A stretch of DNA of 64,000 nucleotides from Halobacillus salinus (lineage in GTDB: Bacteria > Bacillota > Bacilli > Bacillales > Halobacillaceae): positions 1,901,001 through 1,965,000 of the forward strand of contig NZ_SRJC01000001.1 of the NCBI RefSeq assembly GCF_004684905.1, read 5' to 3'. The position numbers and the translations under genes were made by a program. This document shows, piece after piece, positions 35,106 through 43,620 of the stretch (the first letter of the stretch is position 1; the number at the start of each line of letters is the position of its first letter). The notes beneath the pieces are model-generated. The model did not search any database. It was not told the DNA's origin and saw only the letters and a program-made list of their open reading frames with translations.

Positions 35106-36623
35106 CTAAGCATTTGTGTCAGACAAGCCAGCTTCTGACTCCATTTGGTTTGTATGGACCGCTTCTAGTAACTTTTTCAATTCCCTTTTATTCTTCCTTG
35201 ATACAAGAATATATAACGTATCTCCTGATTGGATCTTCGTTTGTCCGAACGGCGTGATGACATCTCCGTCTCGGATAATGGCATTGATCAACGCTCGGTC
35301 TGGGAGTTCCATATCCTCCAATTTCTTCCCGACAATTTGGTTTTGGTCCGCCACTTCAAATTCCATCATCTCCACATTGGCTTTCCCAATAGAGATCAGC
35401 TCTAAAGAATGTATCGGATTCGTCAATTTGTCAGAAACCAATTTGAAGCGCTCCGCTACCCACGTTATCGAAGAACCCTGCACGAGAGCAGACATTAAGA
35501 CAGTGAAGAAAACGACATTGAATATCACCTGGCTATTTTCTACTCCAGCTAACATAGGGAATATAGCCAAAACAATCGGAACAGCCCCTCTTAATCCTGC
35601 CCAAGACAAGAAGATCTTCTCTTTTGCAGTGTAAGAAAAACCAGCCAGACTCAGGAAAGTAGCTACTGGTCGGGCAATCAAGATTAGGACAAGTGCGATC
35701 AATAACCCATTGATCATGACACCAGGCTGGAACACTTCTGTCGGAAAGACGAACAATCCAAGAATGATGAACATGAGAATTTGCGCCATCCAACCGAACC
35801 CTTCATGAAAGCGCAGAATGGAATACCGATATGCTAGTTCTGCATTCCCTACCCAAACCGCCGCTACGTAGACCGCCAACAATCCACTAGCTTGAATGAG
35901 CGAGCTTGCACTATAGGCTAAGAAAGCAAAACTTAGAGCAAACAGTGGATACAGTCCACTGGAGTCCAGATTGATCCTGTTCAAAGAGAAACTCGCTATG
36001 TAGCCAACCGCTAATCCTACAACAAGTCCAGCGCCCATCTGCCAGAAGAATGAACCAACGAGAGACCATAGATTCACACCATCAAGCGTCAACAATTGTA
36101 TGAACATAATCGTCAAGAAGACGGCCATTGGATCATTCGTTCCAGATTCAGCCTCCAATGTAGCTTCGAGCTTACCACGGATATTCTTCCCTTTTAGAGC
36201 GGCGAACACAGCGGCTGCATCGGTCGAACCAATGATGGCACCAACGAGGAACGCCTCTAACCATGTAATCGGTAATATCCATTTGGCTGCAACTGCAACA
36301 ATAGATGTCGTCAAAATGACGCCAACCGTAGCTAAACTGATCGATGGTGCAATAACAGGGCGAATGTCGCGCCATTTCGTCTGCATTCCACCCTCGAACA
36401 AAATGACAATCAGAGCTATGACCCCGACAAGCTGAGCTATCTCAGCGTTATCGAAATAGATGAACCCTAAACCGTCACTTCCAACAATCATCCCAACGGC
36501 AATAAATAAAACAAGGGATGGGACGCCGAGCCTGGATGAGAATTTCGTCACCACAACACTCGCAATTAATAACAAAGCCACCAGCATGATGAACTGATTG
36601 GACTCAAGGATCTCCTGAATCAT
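35106..36623 (-). CDS. CPA1-family cation/proton antiporter with TrkA-C domain
   Basis: K+ or Na+/H+ antiporter of 505 residues. About twelve to thirteen membrane helices carry the transport motif GSTDAAAVFAALKG (the DA/D pair of CPA1) and GTNDPMAVFLTIM. A cytoplasmic TrkA-C/RCK-C regulatory domain follows (about 400-490, LEDMELPDRALINAIIRDGD). This layout is that of NhaP2-type potassium/proton antiporters. It would help control ion balance, which matters in salty habitats. Confidence 0.9.
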   Translation of the reverse strand: MIQEILESNQFIMLVALLLIASVVVTKFSSRLGVPSLVLFIAVGMIVGSDGLGFIYFDNAEIAQLVGVIALIVILFEGGMQTKWRDIRPVIAPSISLATVGVILTTSIVAVAAKWILPITWLEAFLVGAIIGSTDAAAVFAALKGKNIRGKLEATLEAESGTNDPMAVFLTIMFIQLLTLDGVNLWSLVGSFFWQMGAGLVVGLAVGYIASFSLNRINLDSSGLYPLFALSFAFLAYSASSLIQASGLLAVYVAAVWVGNAELAYRYSILRFHEGFGWMAQILMFIILGLFVFPTEVFQPGVMINGLLIALVLILIARPVATFLSLAGFSYTAKEKIFLSWAGLRGAVPIVLAIFPMLAGVENSQVIFNVVFFTVLMSALVQGSSITWVAERFKLVSDKLTNPIHSLELISIGKANVEMMEFEVADQNQIVGKKLEDMELPDRALINAIIRDGDVITPFGQTKIQSGDTLYILVSRKNKRELKKLLEAVHTNQMESEAGLSDTNA

Positions 36624-36672
36624 CTTATGTACCCCTTTATCTTCTAATGTTTCTATTATAAAAGGGTGCCAT

Positions 36673-36705
36673 AATAAAAGCCAAGCGATGTGACCCGCTT
36701 GGCTC
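36673..36705 (-). terminator. Terminator after yhbH
   Basis: The stem AGCCAAGCG / CGCTTGGCT with a TTTTATT tail on the minus strand follows the yhbH stop. Confidence 0.87.
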
Positions 36706-36712
36706 CCTTCCT

Positions 36713-37873
36713 CTAACTTAGAATTTCCTGTTCTTTCTCACTGAAGAACTCTTTCATCGCATGGAATACGTCTGCTTTTCTTCGTAAAATATAGTGACGA
36801 AACTTAGGATGCTCAATGGATTTGTAGGCTTGCATGAGACTTGAAGAGCGATTGTACTGATTGACTTCCCCGTACCCGAACATTTGAGAAACTTCCATTA
36901 GCTGATCGATCAGCCCCAAGCAGCGTTTATTATCAGAAGTCAAATTATCTCCGTCTGAGAAATGGAAAGGATAGATATTATAGCGATCTGGAGAATATTT
37001 GTTTTCTATAAGTTCTAGTGCTTTGCGGTATGCAGAAGAACAAATCGTTCCTCCACTTTCCCCTTTGGAGAAGAAATCTTCTTCACTGACGACTTTCGCC
37101 TGGGTATGATGCGCAATGAATTCTACATCCACCGTTTCGTAATTCTTGTTCAGAAAACGGTTCATCCAGAAGAAGAAACTACGTGCCATATATTTTTCCC
37201 ATTGACCCATAGAACCACTTGTATCCATCATAGCGATAACGACAGCTTTGGATTCTGGCTTCACTTTTTCATTCCACGTCTTGAACCGGATATCTTCAGG
37301 ATATATCGGTGCAAAGGACGCTTCCCCACCTAATGCATTGCGCTTATAAGCTTCGAGCATCGTCCTTTTCTTATCGATATTCCCAGTTAACCCTGTCTTC
37401 CTAATGTCACTAAACTCGATATCCGTTGTAATGATATTATCTTTCTCTTTTTCATCCAAGTTCGGCAAAGTCAATTCTTTGAAGAAAGCCTCTTCTAACT
37501 CTGCAAGCGAAACTTCTGCTTCATAATAGTCTTCACCAGCTTGATCACCTGCTCCGTCACCTTGGCCTGGTTTCCCTTTAGCGTTCGGATCCTGAGCTAC
37601 GACATCTCCGATCTCACTGTCTCCTTCACCTTGACCAGCATGCTTATTCTTATCATGGTTGTAACGAATCTTATATTCATCAAGTGAACGGATGGGTATC
37701 TTGACCACACGTTTTCCATTCGACATTACAATGTTTTCTTCCGTTATTAAATCAGGCAACTGTTTATTCATCGCGTCTTTGACTTTTTCTTGATGTCGCC
37801 TCTGATCGTCATAGCCTTTCCTGTGGAGGGACCAGTCGTCTTCGGCGATAACAAAACTCTTCTCTTCATCCAT
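36713..37873 (-). CDS. yhbH: Sporulation protein YhbH (DUF444)
   Basis: DUF444-family protein, 386 residues from ATG 37873 (GGGAGGGAG upstream; frame open to 37891). The N-terminus is charged, residues near 95-120 form a Gly/Asp/Gln-rich linker, and the C-terminal half is a von Willebrand-type domain with MIDAS motif DTSGSM. In many bacteria it is encoded beside the PrkA kinase and both act in sporulation or stress; here prkA lies 9.6 kb away (47465). A sigma-E-like -10 lies upstream. Confidence 0.92.
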   Translation of the reverse strand: MDEEKSFVIAEDDWSLHRKGYDDQRRHQEKVKDAMNKQLPDLITEENIVMSNGKRVVKIPIRSLDEYKIRYNHDKNKHAGQGEGDSEIGDVVAQDPNAKGKPGQGDGAGDQAGEDYYEAEVSLAELEEAFFKELTLPNLDEKEKDNIITTDIEFSDIRKTGLTGNIDKKRTMLEAYKRNALGGEASFAPIYPEDIRFKTWNEKVKPESKAVVIAMMDTSGSMGQWEKYMARSFFFWMNRFLNKNYETVDVEFIAHHTQAKVVSEEDFFSKGESGGTICSSAYRKALELIENKYSPDRYNIYPFHFSDGDNLTSDNKRCLGLIDQLMEVSQMFGYGEVNQYNRSSSLMQAYKSIEHPKFRHYILRRKADVFHAMKEFFSEKEQEILS

Positions 37874-37905
37874 AATATTTCTCCCTCCCAAGTGAGTGTT
37901 ACTCT

Positions 37906-37936
37906 ATCGTATGCAGGTCCACGTCAATGGATGAAA
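37906..37936 (-). promoter_or_regulatory. Possible sigma-E promoter of yhbH
   Basis: Minus-strand CATACGAT (37906-37913) matches the sigma-E -10 (CATACAAT) at seven of eight positions. The -35 region 15 bases upstream (TTTCATCC) is a weak match. B. subtilis yhbH is sigma-E dependent. Confidence 0.45.
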
Positions 37937-37982
37937 GATATCGACAGAAGAGGCTCCTTTTTATCTTAATATTCTGACCATT

Positions 37983-38018
37983 GAACAAGCCCCCAGTATA
38001 AAACCTGGGGGCTTGTTC
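37983..38018 (-). terminator. Terminator-like hairpin after yidC
   Basis: A perfect 14-bp stem (GAACAAGCCCCCAG and complement) follows the yidC stop. There is no good T run, but stem stability is high. Confidence 0.72.
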
Positions 38019-38019
38019 A

Positions 38020-38673
38020 TTATGCTGTATATAATTTTTTAGACAGATAGGTTTGAACAATTAAGAACAACCCACCAGCTGCCCAGTACAATGGAAGGGC
38101 AGATGGAGCATTCAAGGAAAGGACTCCGATCATGATAGGAGAAACAAGTCCCATCACTTTCATCATACCTTGTTGTTCAGCAGGTGCGTTCATCAACGTC
38201 ATTCTTGATTGGACGAAATATATAGAAGCTGCAATCAGAGCCATTATGATGTCCGTGTGCCCTAAGTTAAACCATAAAAACGAATGAGTCGCAATTTCTT
38301 GAGAACTCCGTATTGCATAATACAAAGCAATGAAGATAGGCATTTGAATGACCATCGGCAGGCAGCCCATCTGCATCGGATTGACTCCATGCTGTTGATA
38401 GAGTCCCATCATCTCCGACTGGAGTTTCTGTTTCTCTTCTTTATCTTCCGTTTTCTTCATTCGCTCCTGGATTTCCGTGAGCTTAGGCTTCATTCCATCC
38501 ATTTTCTCTCGCATAGCCTGACTGTTCTTATACGTTTTTAGCATGAGCGGCATCAAGATCAGGCGAACCGCAAGGGTAATGACAATAATGGCAATGCCGT
38601 AGCTGTCATCAAAGACGCCGGCAATAAACTGGAGTGCATCTGTAAAAGGTTGTACAAAATAATTCTGGAACAA
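38020..38673 (-). CDS. yidC: YidC/Oxa1-family membrane insertase, short form
   Basis: Membrane protein insertase, 217 residues, with five membrane segments and the conserved hydrophilic-groove arginine Arg37 (LAVRLILMPL). Also present are the coiled-coil loop (about 57-95), GVNPMQMGCLPMVIQMPIFIALY and SFLWFNLG. B. subtilis SpoIIIJ and YqjG are 261-275 residues and begin with a lipoprotein signal. This copy starts at TTG after AGAGGAGG, with an in-frame TAA 18 bases before it, so it has no signal or lipobox. Its Shine-Dalgarno lies at the foot of a hairpin whose other arm is in the upstream MifM-like ORF. Confidence 0.9.
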   Translation of the reverse strand: MFQNYFVQPFTDALQFIAGVFDDSYGIAIIVITLAVRLILMPLMLKTYKNSQAMREKMDGMKPKLTEIQERMKKTEDKEEKQKLQSEMMGLYQQHGVNPMQMGCLPMVIQMPIFIALYYAIRSSQEIATHSFLWFNLGHTDIIMALIAASIYFVQSRMTLMNAPAEQQGMMKVMGLVSPIMIGVLSLNAPSALPLYWAAGGLFLIVQTYLSKKLYTA

Positions 38674-38680
38674 GTATAAT

Positions 38681-38722
38681 CCTCCTCTTTATTCTCGATT
38701 AATCGTGTATCGGAATAAAGAG
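38681..38722 (-). promoter_or_regulatory. Hairpin sequestering the yidC ribosome site
   Basis: A perfect 10-bp inverted repeat CTCTTTATTC (38713-38722, inside the MifM-like ORF) and GAATAAAGAG (38685-38694). It runs into the yidC Shine-Dalgarno AGAGGAGG (38681-38688), so pairing covers half of the ribosome site. There is no T run, so it is not a terminator. A ribosome halted at codons 86-89 of the upstream ORF would cover the first arm. Confidence 0.75.
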
Positions 38723-38992
38723 AAAGCAGTCATCCTCGGAACCTTCTTGTCGACTCACCGTGCGTTTCAACCACTTCACCTGTTGGTGCAGCACTTGATC
38801 AATAATCGGACGATGTCCCGTCGGTTCAGAGTCTGTCTGAACAAGGACCGCCTGCCCCTTCCTCCAGGACGCATCCGCCTTGAAGGTGAAGAAGCTTATT
38901 GAGCCAAATGCCATGGTTACAAATGTAGCAAGGAGAATCGAATAGAAGAGAACGTCATAAGATCCTGTTAATATATCAAATAGTATCAGCAT
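38699..38992 (-). CDS. MifM-like regulatory nascent peptide (candidate)
   Basis: ORF of 97 codons ending 25 bases before yidC. One N-terminal membrane segment (about 13-38, DVLFYSILLATFVTMAFG) is followed by a polar region with WRKG (43-46) and VKWLKRTVSRQEG (72-84). An acidic cluster SEDD (85-88) and nine further residues end the protein. B. subtilis MifM (95 aa) sits directly upstream of yidC2, has an N-terminal membrane segment, a tunnel-contact stretch containing Trp73 and basic residues, and stalls ribosomes at acidic residues 86-89. Here Trp74 and the acids at 86-88 are in matching places, and a hairpin masks the yidC ribosome site. Overall identity is low, so homology is inferred from layout. 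Confidence 0.68.
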   Translation of the reverse strand: MLILFDILTGSYDVLFYSILLATFVTMAFGSISFFTFKADASWRKGQAVLVQTDSEPTGHRPIIDQVLHQQVKWLKRTVSRQEGSEDDCFLFIPIHD

Positions 38993-39054
38993 GATGATCC
39001 CATTCTTTCGTTTAGTTTAATCCTTATACGTAATGACAAAGACAATGGTTTCAC
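38986..39054 (-). CDS. Short upstream ORF, 22 aa
   Basis: GTG after TAGGAG (spacing 10) begins a frame MKPLSLSLRIKLNERMGSSC whose TGA stop overlaps the start of the MifM-like ORF by seven bases. That ORF has only a weak ribosome site of its own, so translational coupling is plausible. The start-codon and spacing quality are moderate. Confidence 0.35.
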   Translation of the reverse strand: MKPLSLSLRIRIKLNERMGSSC

Positions 39055-39221
39055 TTTTGTTCAACTCCTATTCTTACATATAAACTCACTTTCAACAACA
39101 CCAACCGCTGAAGCCCCATCAAATCCTATACACAAAATCTAGAGAACACGTAAAGCTTGCTCTGTTTTCTATACCATGACACACGCTAACAAAACGAAAC
39201 GCTACACTTTCTCAACAACCT

Positions 39222-39254
39222 AAAAAAACCGCCAGACATGGAGTCTGACGGTTT
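39222..39254 (-). terminator. Terminator after odhB
   Basis: The stem AAACCGCCAGAC / GTCTGACGGTTT (one mismatch) with seven T on the minus strand follows the odhB stop. The 168 bases between it and the short ORF show nothing else I can name. Confidence 0.88.
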
Positions 39255-39260
39255 CTTTAC

Positions 39261-40562
39261 TTACCCTTCTAGTAGAAGGTCATATGGATCTTCAATCATT
39301 TCTTTAATTCTACGTAGGAATTGTACAGCCTCTTTACCATCTACAATACGGTGGTCATAGGAAAGGGCGATGTACATCATCGGACGAGCCTGGATCGTAT
39401 CATCCGGCATTACTTTCGGGCGCTTCTCAATATTATGAAGACCAAGGATTCCGACCTGCGGAGAGTTCAAGATCGGTGTGGACAACATAGAACCGAAGAT
39501 ACCGCCGTTCGTAATAGTGAATGATCCACCTTGAAGGTCTTCTAACTGCAGTTCTTTGTTACGTGCTTTTGTCGCAACATCCATGATACCTTTCTCGATT
39601 CCAGCAAAACTTAAGCGATCGGCATCACGAACTACCGGTACAACGAGTCCTTCATCAGTAGATACCGCCATTCCGATATCGTAGAATTTCTTCTGGACGA
39701 TTTCGTTACCTTGGATTTCCGCATTAAGTAATGGGAATTCTTTCAGGGCACCGACAACGGCTTTTGTAAAGAAGGACATGAAACCAAGCTTCACATCATG
39801 TTTGTCTTGGAACGTTTCTTTACGTTCTTTACGCAAGTTCATAACATTTGTCATGTCGACCTCGTTGAACGTCGTTAACATCGCAGCTTCTTGCTGAACT
39901 TCCACAAGACGCTTAGCAATCGTTTGACGACGACGGGACATTTTGACGCGTTCTACCGGCTTATCAAACTCTGTCTTTTCACTTGATTTATCTTGTTTCT
40001 TCTCTTTCTTAGGTGCTTCCTTCTTCTCTTCTTTCTTACTCTCGCCAGATGCAGCGGCATCAACATCTTCCGGACGAATTCTGCCAAGTGGGTCGCGGGC
40101 AGAAATCTCACTCAAGTCGATTCCAAGTTCCCGGGCACGCTTACGTGCAGCTGGTGTAGCAATCACGTCTTTCTGCTGATTGGAAGAAGATGAATCTTGA
40201 GAAGGTTTCTCTTGCTTCTCTTCTTGCTTAGGCGACTCTTTTTCTTCTTTCTCTTCTTGCTTCGGTTCTTCTTTTTGCTCCTCTGTATCCTCCTGATCGG
40301 AAGAGTCGTCAGAGCTCCCAGCTTCGCCGTTCTCATCTACTTTTGCGATAACGTCGCCTACTTCCACGTCATCTCCCTCTTCTTTAAGAAGCTCAGAGAT
40401 CACTCCACTAGCATCTGCATTCACTTCGACGTTCACTTTGTCCGTTTCTAGTTCTAAAATAGGATCTCCTTTTTCTACTTGATCCCCTTTTTTTACAAGC
40501 CACTCTGCTATAGTACCTTCTGTTATGGATTCAGCTAATTCAGGAACTTTAATTTCCTTCAT
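39261..40562 (-). CDS. odhB: Dihydrolipoamide succinyltransferase, 2-oxoglutarate dehydrogenase E2
   Basis: E2 core of the 2-oxoglutarate dehydrogenase complex, 433 residues. The lipoyl domain (1-76) has the lipoylated Lys42 in ETDKVNVEV. An acidic Glu/Lys/Gln-rich linker (80-130) leads to the E1/E3-binding domain (about 133-170) and, after another charged linker, the catalytic domain with His404 and Asp408 (SYDHRIVDG). It begins inside the odhA end (14-base overlap) with AAAGGAGGAAATTC upstream. Its lipoyl group depends on LipM and LipA, encoded 9 kb away in this window. Confidence 0.97.
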   Translation of the reverse strand: MKEIKVPELAESITEGTIAEWLVKKGDQVEKGDPILELETDKVNVEVNADASGVISELLKEEGDDVEVGDVIAKVDENGEAGSSDDSSDQEDTEEQKEEPKQEEKEEKESPKQEEKQEKPSQDSSSSNQQKDVIATPAARKRARELGIDLSEISARDPLGRIRPEDVDAAASGESKKEEKKEAPKKEKKQDKSSEKTEFDKPVERVKMSRRRQTIAKRLVEVQQEAAMLTTFNEVDMTNVMNLRKERKETFQDKHDVKLGFMSFFTKAVVGALKEFPLLNAEIQGNEIVQKKFYDIGMAVSTDEGLVVPVVRDADRLSFAGIEKGIMDVATKARNKELQLEDLQGGSFTITNGGIFGSMLSTPILNSPQVGILGLHNIEKRPKVMPDDTIQARPMMYIALSYDHRIVDGKEAVQFLRRIKEMIEDPYDLLLEG

Positions 40563-43422
40563 TTGAATTTCCTCCTTTGGACATCTGTAGCGCTTCTCTG
40601 ATAATGCGATTTTGTTCTGTTTTGTGAATGTTTGGTTCCCCTACAGAAGGAGATGCACGATGTGGCCGTCCCACATAGCGGTGAATCTGGTTTTCTGAAA
40701 GCATTTTGTGCAGAATACCTTCAACATAATACCAAGTTCCCATGTTTTGAGGTTCTTCTTGTACCCAGACAAGTTCCTCCACATTCGGGTACATTTCCAA
40801 AATTTCAGCGAAATGTTTCTCAGGGAAAGGATAGATCTGTTCGATTCGAAGTGCGTTGATTGTATCGAATGATTGATCCGCCTTTTCCACCGCATCTTCA
40901 ATTTCCACCATCATTTTTCCACTACCTAATAATAGCGTCTTCACTTTCTTACGTTCTTTATCTGTTTCAGCTGTTAGACCAGGTTGTTTCAGAATCGGTT
41001 GGAAGTTGCCTTCACTGAACTCTTTACCTGGTACCGCAACACGTTGGTTTCTCAACAGACTTTTCGGTGTCATTAACACAAGCGGACGTGCTTCCTCTTT
41101 GTTGCTGATTGCCGCTTGGCGGCGCAACAAGTGGAAGTATTGAGCGGACGATGTAACGTTCGCTACTGTCCAGTTGTGCTCTGCTCCCATTTGTAAGAAG
41201 CGCTCTAATCTAGCACTCGAGTGCTCTGGTCCTTGTCCTTCATACCCATGAGGGAGAAGGAATACCATGTTGGATTTCTCGCCCCACTTGGCACGTCCGG
41301 CAGATACGAACTGATCGAATATGACTTGACCTGCATTGGCAAAGTCTCCGAACTGTGCTTCCCAAAGAACAAGTGCCTCAGGCGCCTGTACACTATACCC
41401 GTATTCAAAGCCTATCACGCCAGCTTCTGACAGCGGGCTGTTATGGATATCAAAGGAAGCATTCGCTTGTTCAATACCATGAAGCGGGCAGTAAGTATCC
41501 CCCGTTTCGACGTCGTGAAGGACCATGTGTCGGTGGGCGAACGTACCACGTTCGGTATCTTGACCTGTGATACGGATCGGCTGGCCATCTTCAAGAATGG
41601 TAGCGAATGCAAGAGCTTCCGCTGTCGCCCAATCAACTTGACCTCCATCATCCAGCATTTTACTGCGACGTTGAAGAATCTTTTCAAGCTTTTTAAACCC
41701 GTTAAACCCTTCAGGACGTTTCAGCATATCCTCATTCAAGGTTCTCAAACGCTCAATATCAACCGCGGTTTCCACTTCATCAAGCGTACTCTCTACTCCG
41801 CTAGGTCGATCTTTCACATCAGGTGCAGGCGTTTCATGTTCACTCATGTTATTGTAAATTTCTCTCATATCACTCTCGATTTCATCTTTCAATTCTTCAA
41901 GAGCGTTCTCTCCCACCACAGATTCTTTCTTCAGCTGTTCTGCAAATAACGCTGCAACTGTCGGGTGGTCATCAATTTCGCTATAAAGTCTCGGCTGCGT
42001 TGCACGAGGCTCGTCCATTTCATTGTGACCGAACCTGCGATAACCGACTAAGTCGACTAAGAAATCTTTGTGGAATTTCTTGCGATACTCATATGCTAAT
42101 GACATCGCAGACAAGCAAGCGATCGGGTCGTCTGCATTCACATGAAGCACTGGAATTTCGAACCCTTTGGCAAGATCACTAGCATATCTTGTAGAACGGC
42201 CATTCTTGCGGTTCGTAGTGAACCCGACAAGGTTGTTTGCAATGATATGCACCGTTCCTCCTGTGCGGTAACCTGGTAAGTCACTCATGTTCAAAGTTTC
42301 GGCAACGACACCTTCTCCTATAAAGGCAGCATCTCCGTGAATCAACACTCCGAATGCTTCATCACGATTCATTTCAGCATAACCTGCTTTAGTACGATCA
42401 TCCTGTGCTGCCCGAGTGAATCCTTCTACTACCGGATTCACATATTCTAGGTGGGACGGGTTGTGGCTTAGCGTAACTTGCGTTGCTGTTTGTTCACCAT
42501 TTTCGATATCACGCCTTGCTCCGAAGTGATACTTCACATCTCCCGTCCAGCCGTAATTGATACCGGTAGACCCTTCGGATGGAATAAGTTCCTTATCTGG
42601 AGAATGATGAAATTCAGAGAATATCCGATCATATGGCTTACCTAATACGTGCGCTAACACATTTAAGCGGCCACGGTGAGCCATCCCCATCATAATATGT
42701 TTGATTGAATCAGATGAGGCGGACTGAATCATGTGATCGAGCATCGGAACCATGATATCCAATCCTTCAATAGAGAAACGTTTTTGTGCTACGAAGGTCT
42801 TTGCCAAGAAGTTCTCAAAACCTTCTACTTGTGCAAGTCTTCTTAACAGCTGTTTCTTCTCTTCATCCGTCATCGACACTTGGAAAGAGCCCGTATCGAC
42901 TTTATTCTGCAACCACGCTCTCTCTTCTTCATTGTTCACATGACCATATTCGAAAGAAATGGTACCTGCATACTTTTCCTTTAATGTACGGACCACTTGT
43001 AACGCATTCTCTAGCTTGACGGGTGCATTAGGCCACACCCACTCAGCTGGCATGTTTTCGAGGTCCTGTTCGGTCAAACCGTATGTTTCTAAGTCTAATA
43101 AATTGGTTGGTTCGCGCTCATAGCTTCCTACGGCATAAATATCTGCCTGCAGGTGACCATGACGACGAATAGCCTCAACAAGTTTGTATGCTGAGGTAAT
43201 TTTTGCTATATCCCCTTGTGACGGTGCGGCGGATCCATTTGCTTGCGTTGTTGAACCTGCGCCCAACCAGTCGGGTGCCCCATGCTCATCGAATAGTTCC
43301 TTCAAAGAAGGATCGATGGCACTAGGATCGTTTTCATACTGCTCGTATTGTTCTTCAATGTACCCCATATTGGGGCCGTGGAAATTTTCCCAGAATCTTT
43401 CATTGGAGCCTTGATTAGACAC
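40549..43422 (-). CDS. odhA: 2-oxoglutarate dehydrogenase E1 component
   Basis: Thiamine-diphosphate-dependent decarboxylase of the TCA cycle, about 957 residues. The GTG at 43422 follows GGGGGT at good spacing and is preferred to the upstream TTG at 43437 (962 aa). The N-terminal E2-contact helix, thiamine-binding [20 protein letters not shown] with downstream N-partner, and transketolase-like C-domain are recognisable. First gene of odhAB; the third component, E3, is encoded elsewhere. A promoter with a cre-like site is upstream. Confidence 0.97.
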   Translation of the reverse strand: MSNQGSNERFWENFHGPNMGYIEEQYEQYENDPSAIDPSLKELFDEHGAPDWLGAGSTTQANGSAAPSQGDIAKITSAYKLVEAIRRHGHLQADIYAVGSYEREPTNLLDLETYGLTEQDLENMPAEWVWPNAPVKLENALQVVRTLKEKYAGTISFEYGHVNNEEERAWLQNKVDTGSFQVSMTDEEKKQLLRRLAQVEGFENFLAKTFVAQKRFSIEGLDIMVPMLDHMIQSASSDSIKHIMMGMAHRGRLNVLAHVLGKPYDRIFSEFHHSPDKELIPSEGSTGINYGWTGDVKYHFGARRDIENGEQTATQVTLSHNPSHLEYVNPVVEGFTRAAQDDRTKAGYAEMNRDEAFGVLIHGDAAFIGEGVVAETLNMSDLPGYRTGGTVHIIANNLVGFTTNRKNGRSTRYASDLAKGFEIPVLHVNADDPIACLSAMSLAYEYRKKFHKDFLVDLVGYRRFGHNEMDEPRATQPRLYSEIDDHPTVAALFAEQLKKESVVGENALEELKDEIESDMREIYNNMSEHETPAPDVKDRPSGVESTLDEVETAVDIERLRTLNEDMLKRPEGFNGFKKLEKILQRRSKMLDDGGQVDWATAEALAFATILEDGQPIRITGQDTERGTFAHRHMVLHDVETGDTYCPLHGIEQANASFDIHNSPLSEAGVIGFEYGYSVQAPEALVLWEAQFGDFANAGQVIFDQFVSAGRAKWGEKSNMVFLLPHGYEGQGPEHSSARLERFLQMGAEHNWTVANVTSSAQYFHLLRRQAAISNKEEARPLVLMTPKSLLRNQRVAVPGKEFSEGNFQPILKQPGLTAETDKERKKVKTLLLGSGKMMVEIEDAVEKADQSFDTINALRIEQIYPFPEKHFAEILEMYPNVEELVWVQEEPQNMGTWYYVEGILHKMLSENQIHRYVGRPHRASPSVGEPNIHKTEQNRIIREALQMSKGGNSNEGN

Positions 43423-43486
43423 GTGTAATACCCCCAAGTAGTAGTTGGCTAATGTTTCCTCGAAAACGTTTCCAAGTCCAAGTACT

Positions 43487-43516
43487 ATTATAGAATTGAA
43501 ACGCTTACGGGTTCAA
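43487..43516 (-). promoter_or_regulatory. Promoter of odhAB with cre-like site
   Basis: Minus-strand TTGAAC (43511-43516) and TATAAT (43487-43492) are 18 bases apart. The spacer holds CGTAAGCGTTTCAA (43497-43510), partly matching a CcpA cre site (core AA-CG-T), which would repress the TCA genes on sugar. Confidence 0.55.
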
Positions 43517-43559
43517 CATATTTCGCAATTTTTTTCATTTCACAACAATTTTATTATAA

Positions 43560-43590
43560 CAAGAAAGACGTACCGAGTGGTACGCCTTTC
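43560..43590 (-). terminator. Terminator after ppk
   Basis: The stem AAAGRCGTACC / GGTACGYCTTT followed by TTCTTG on the minus strand lies 31 bases after the ppk stop. Confidence 0.72.
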
Positions 43591-43620
43591 TATACTTTTT
43601 TCAGCCAATTGATAAAATTG

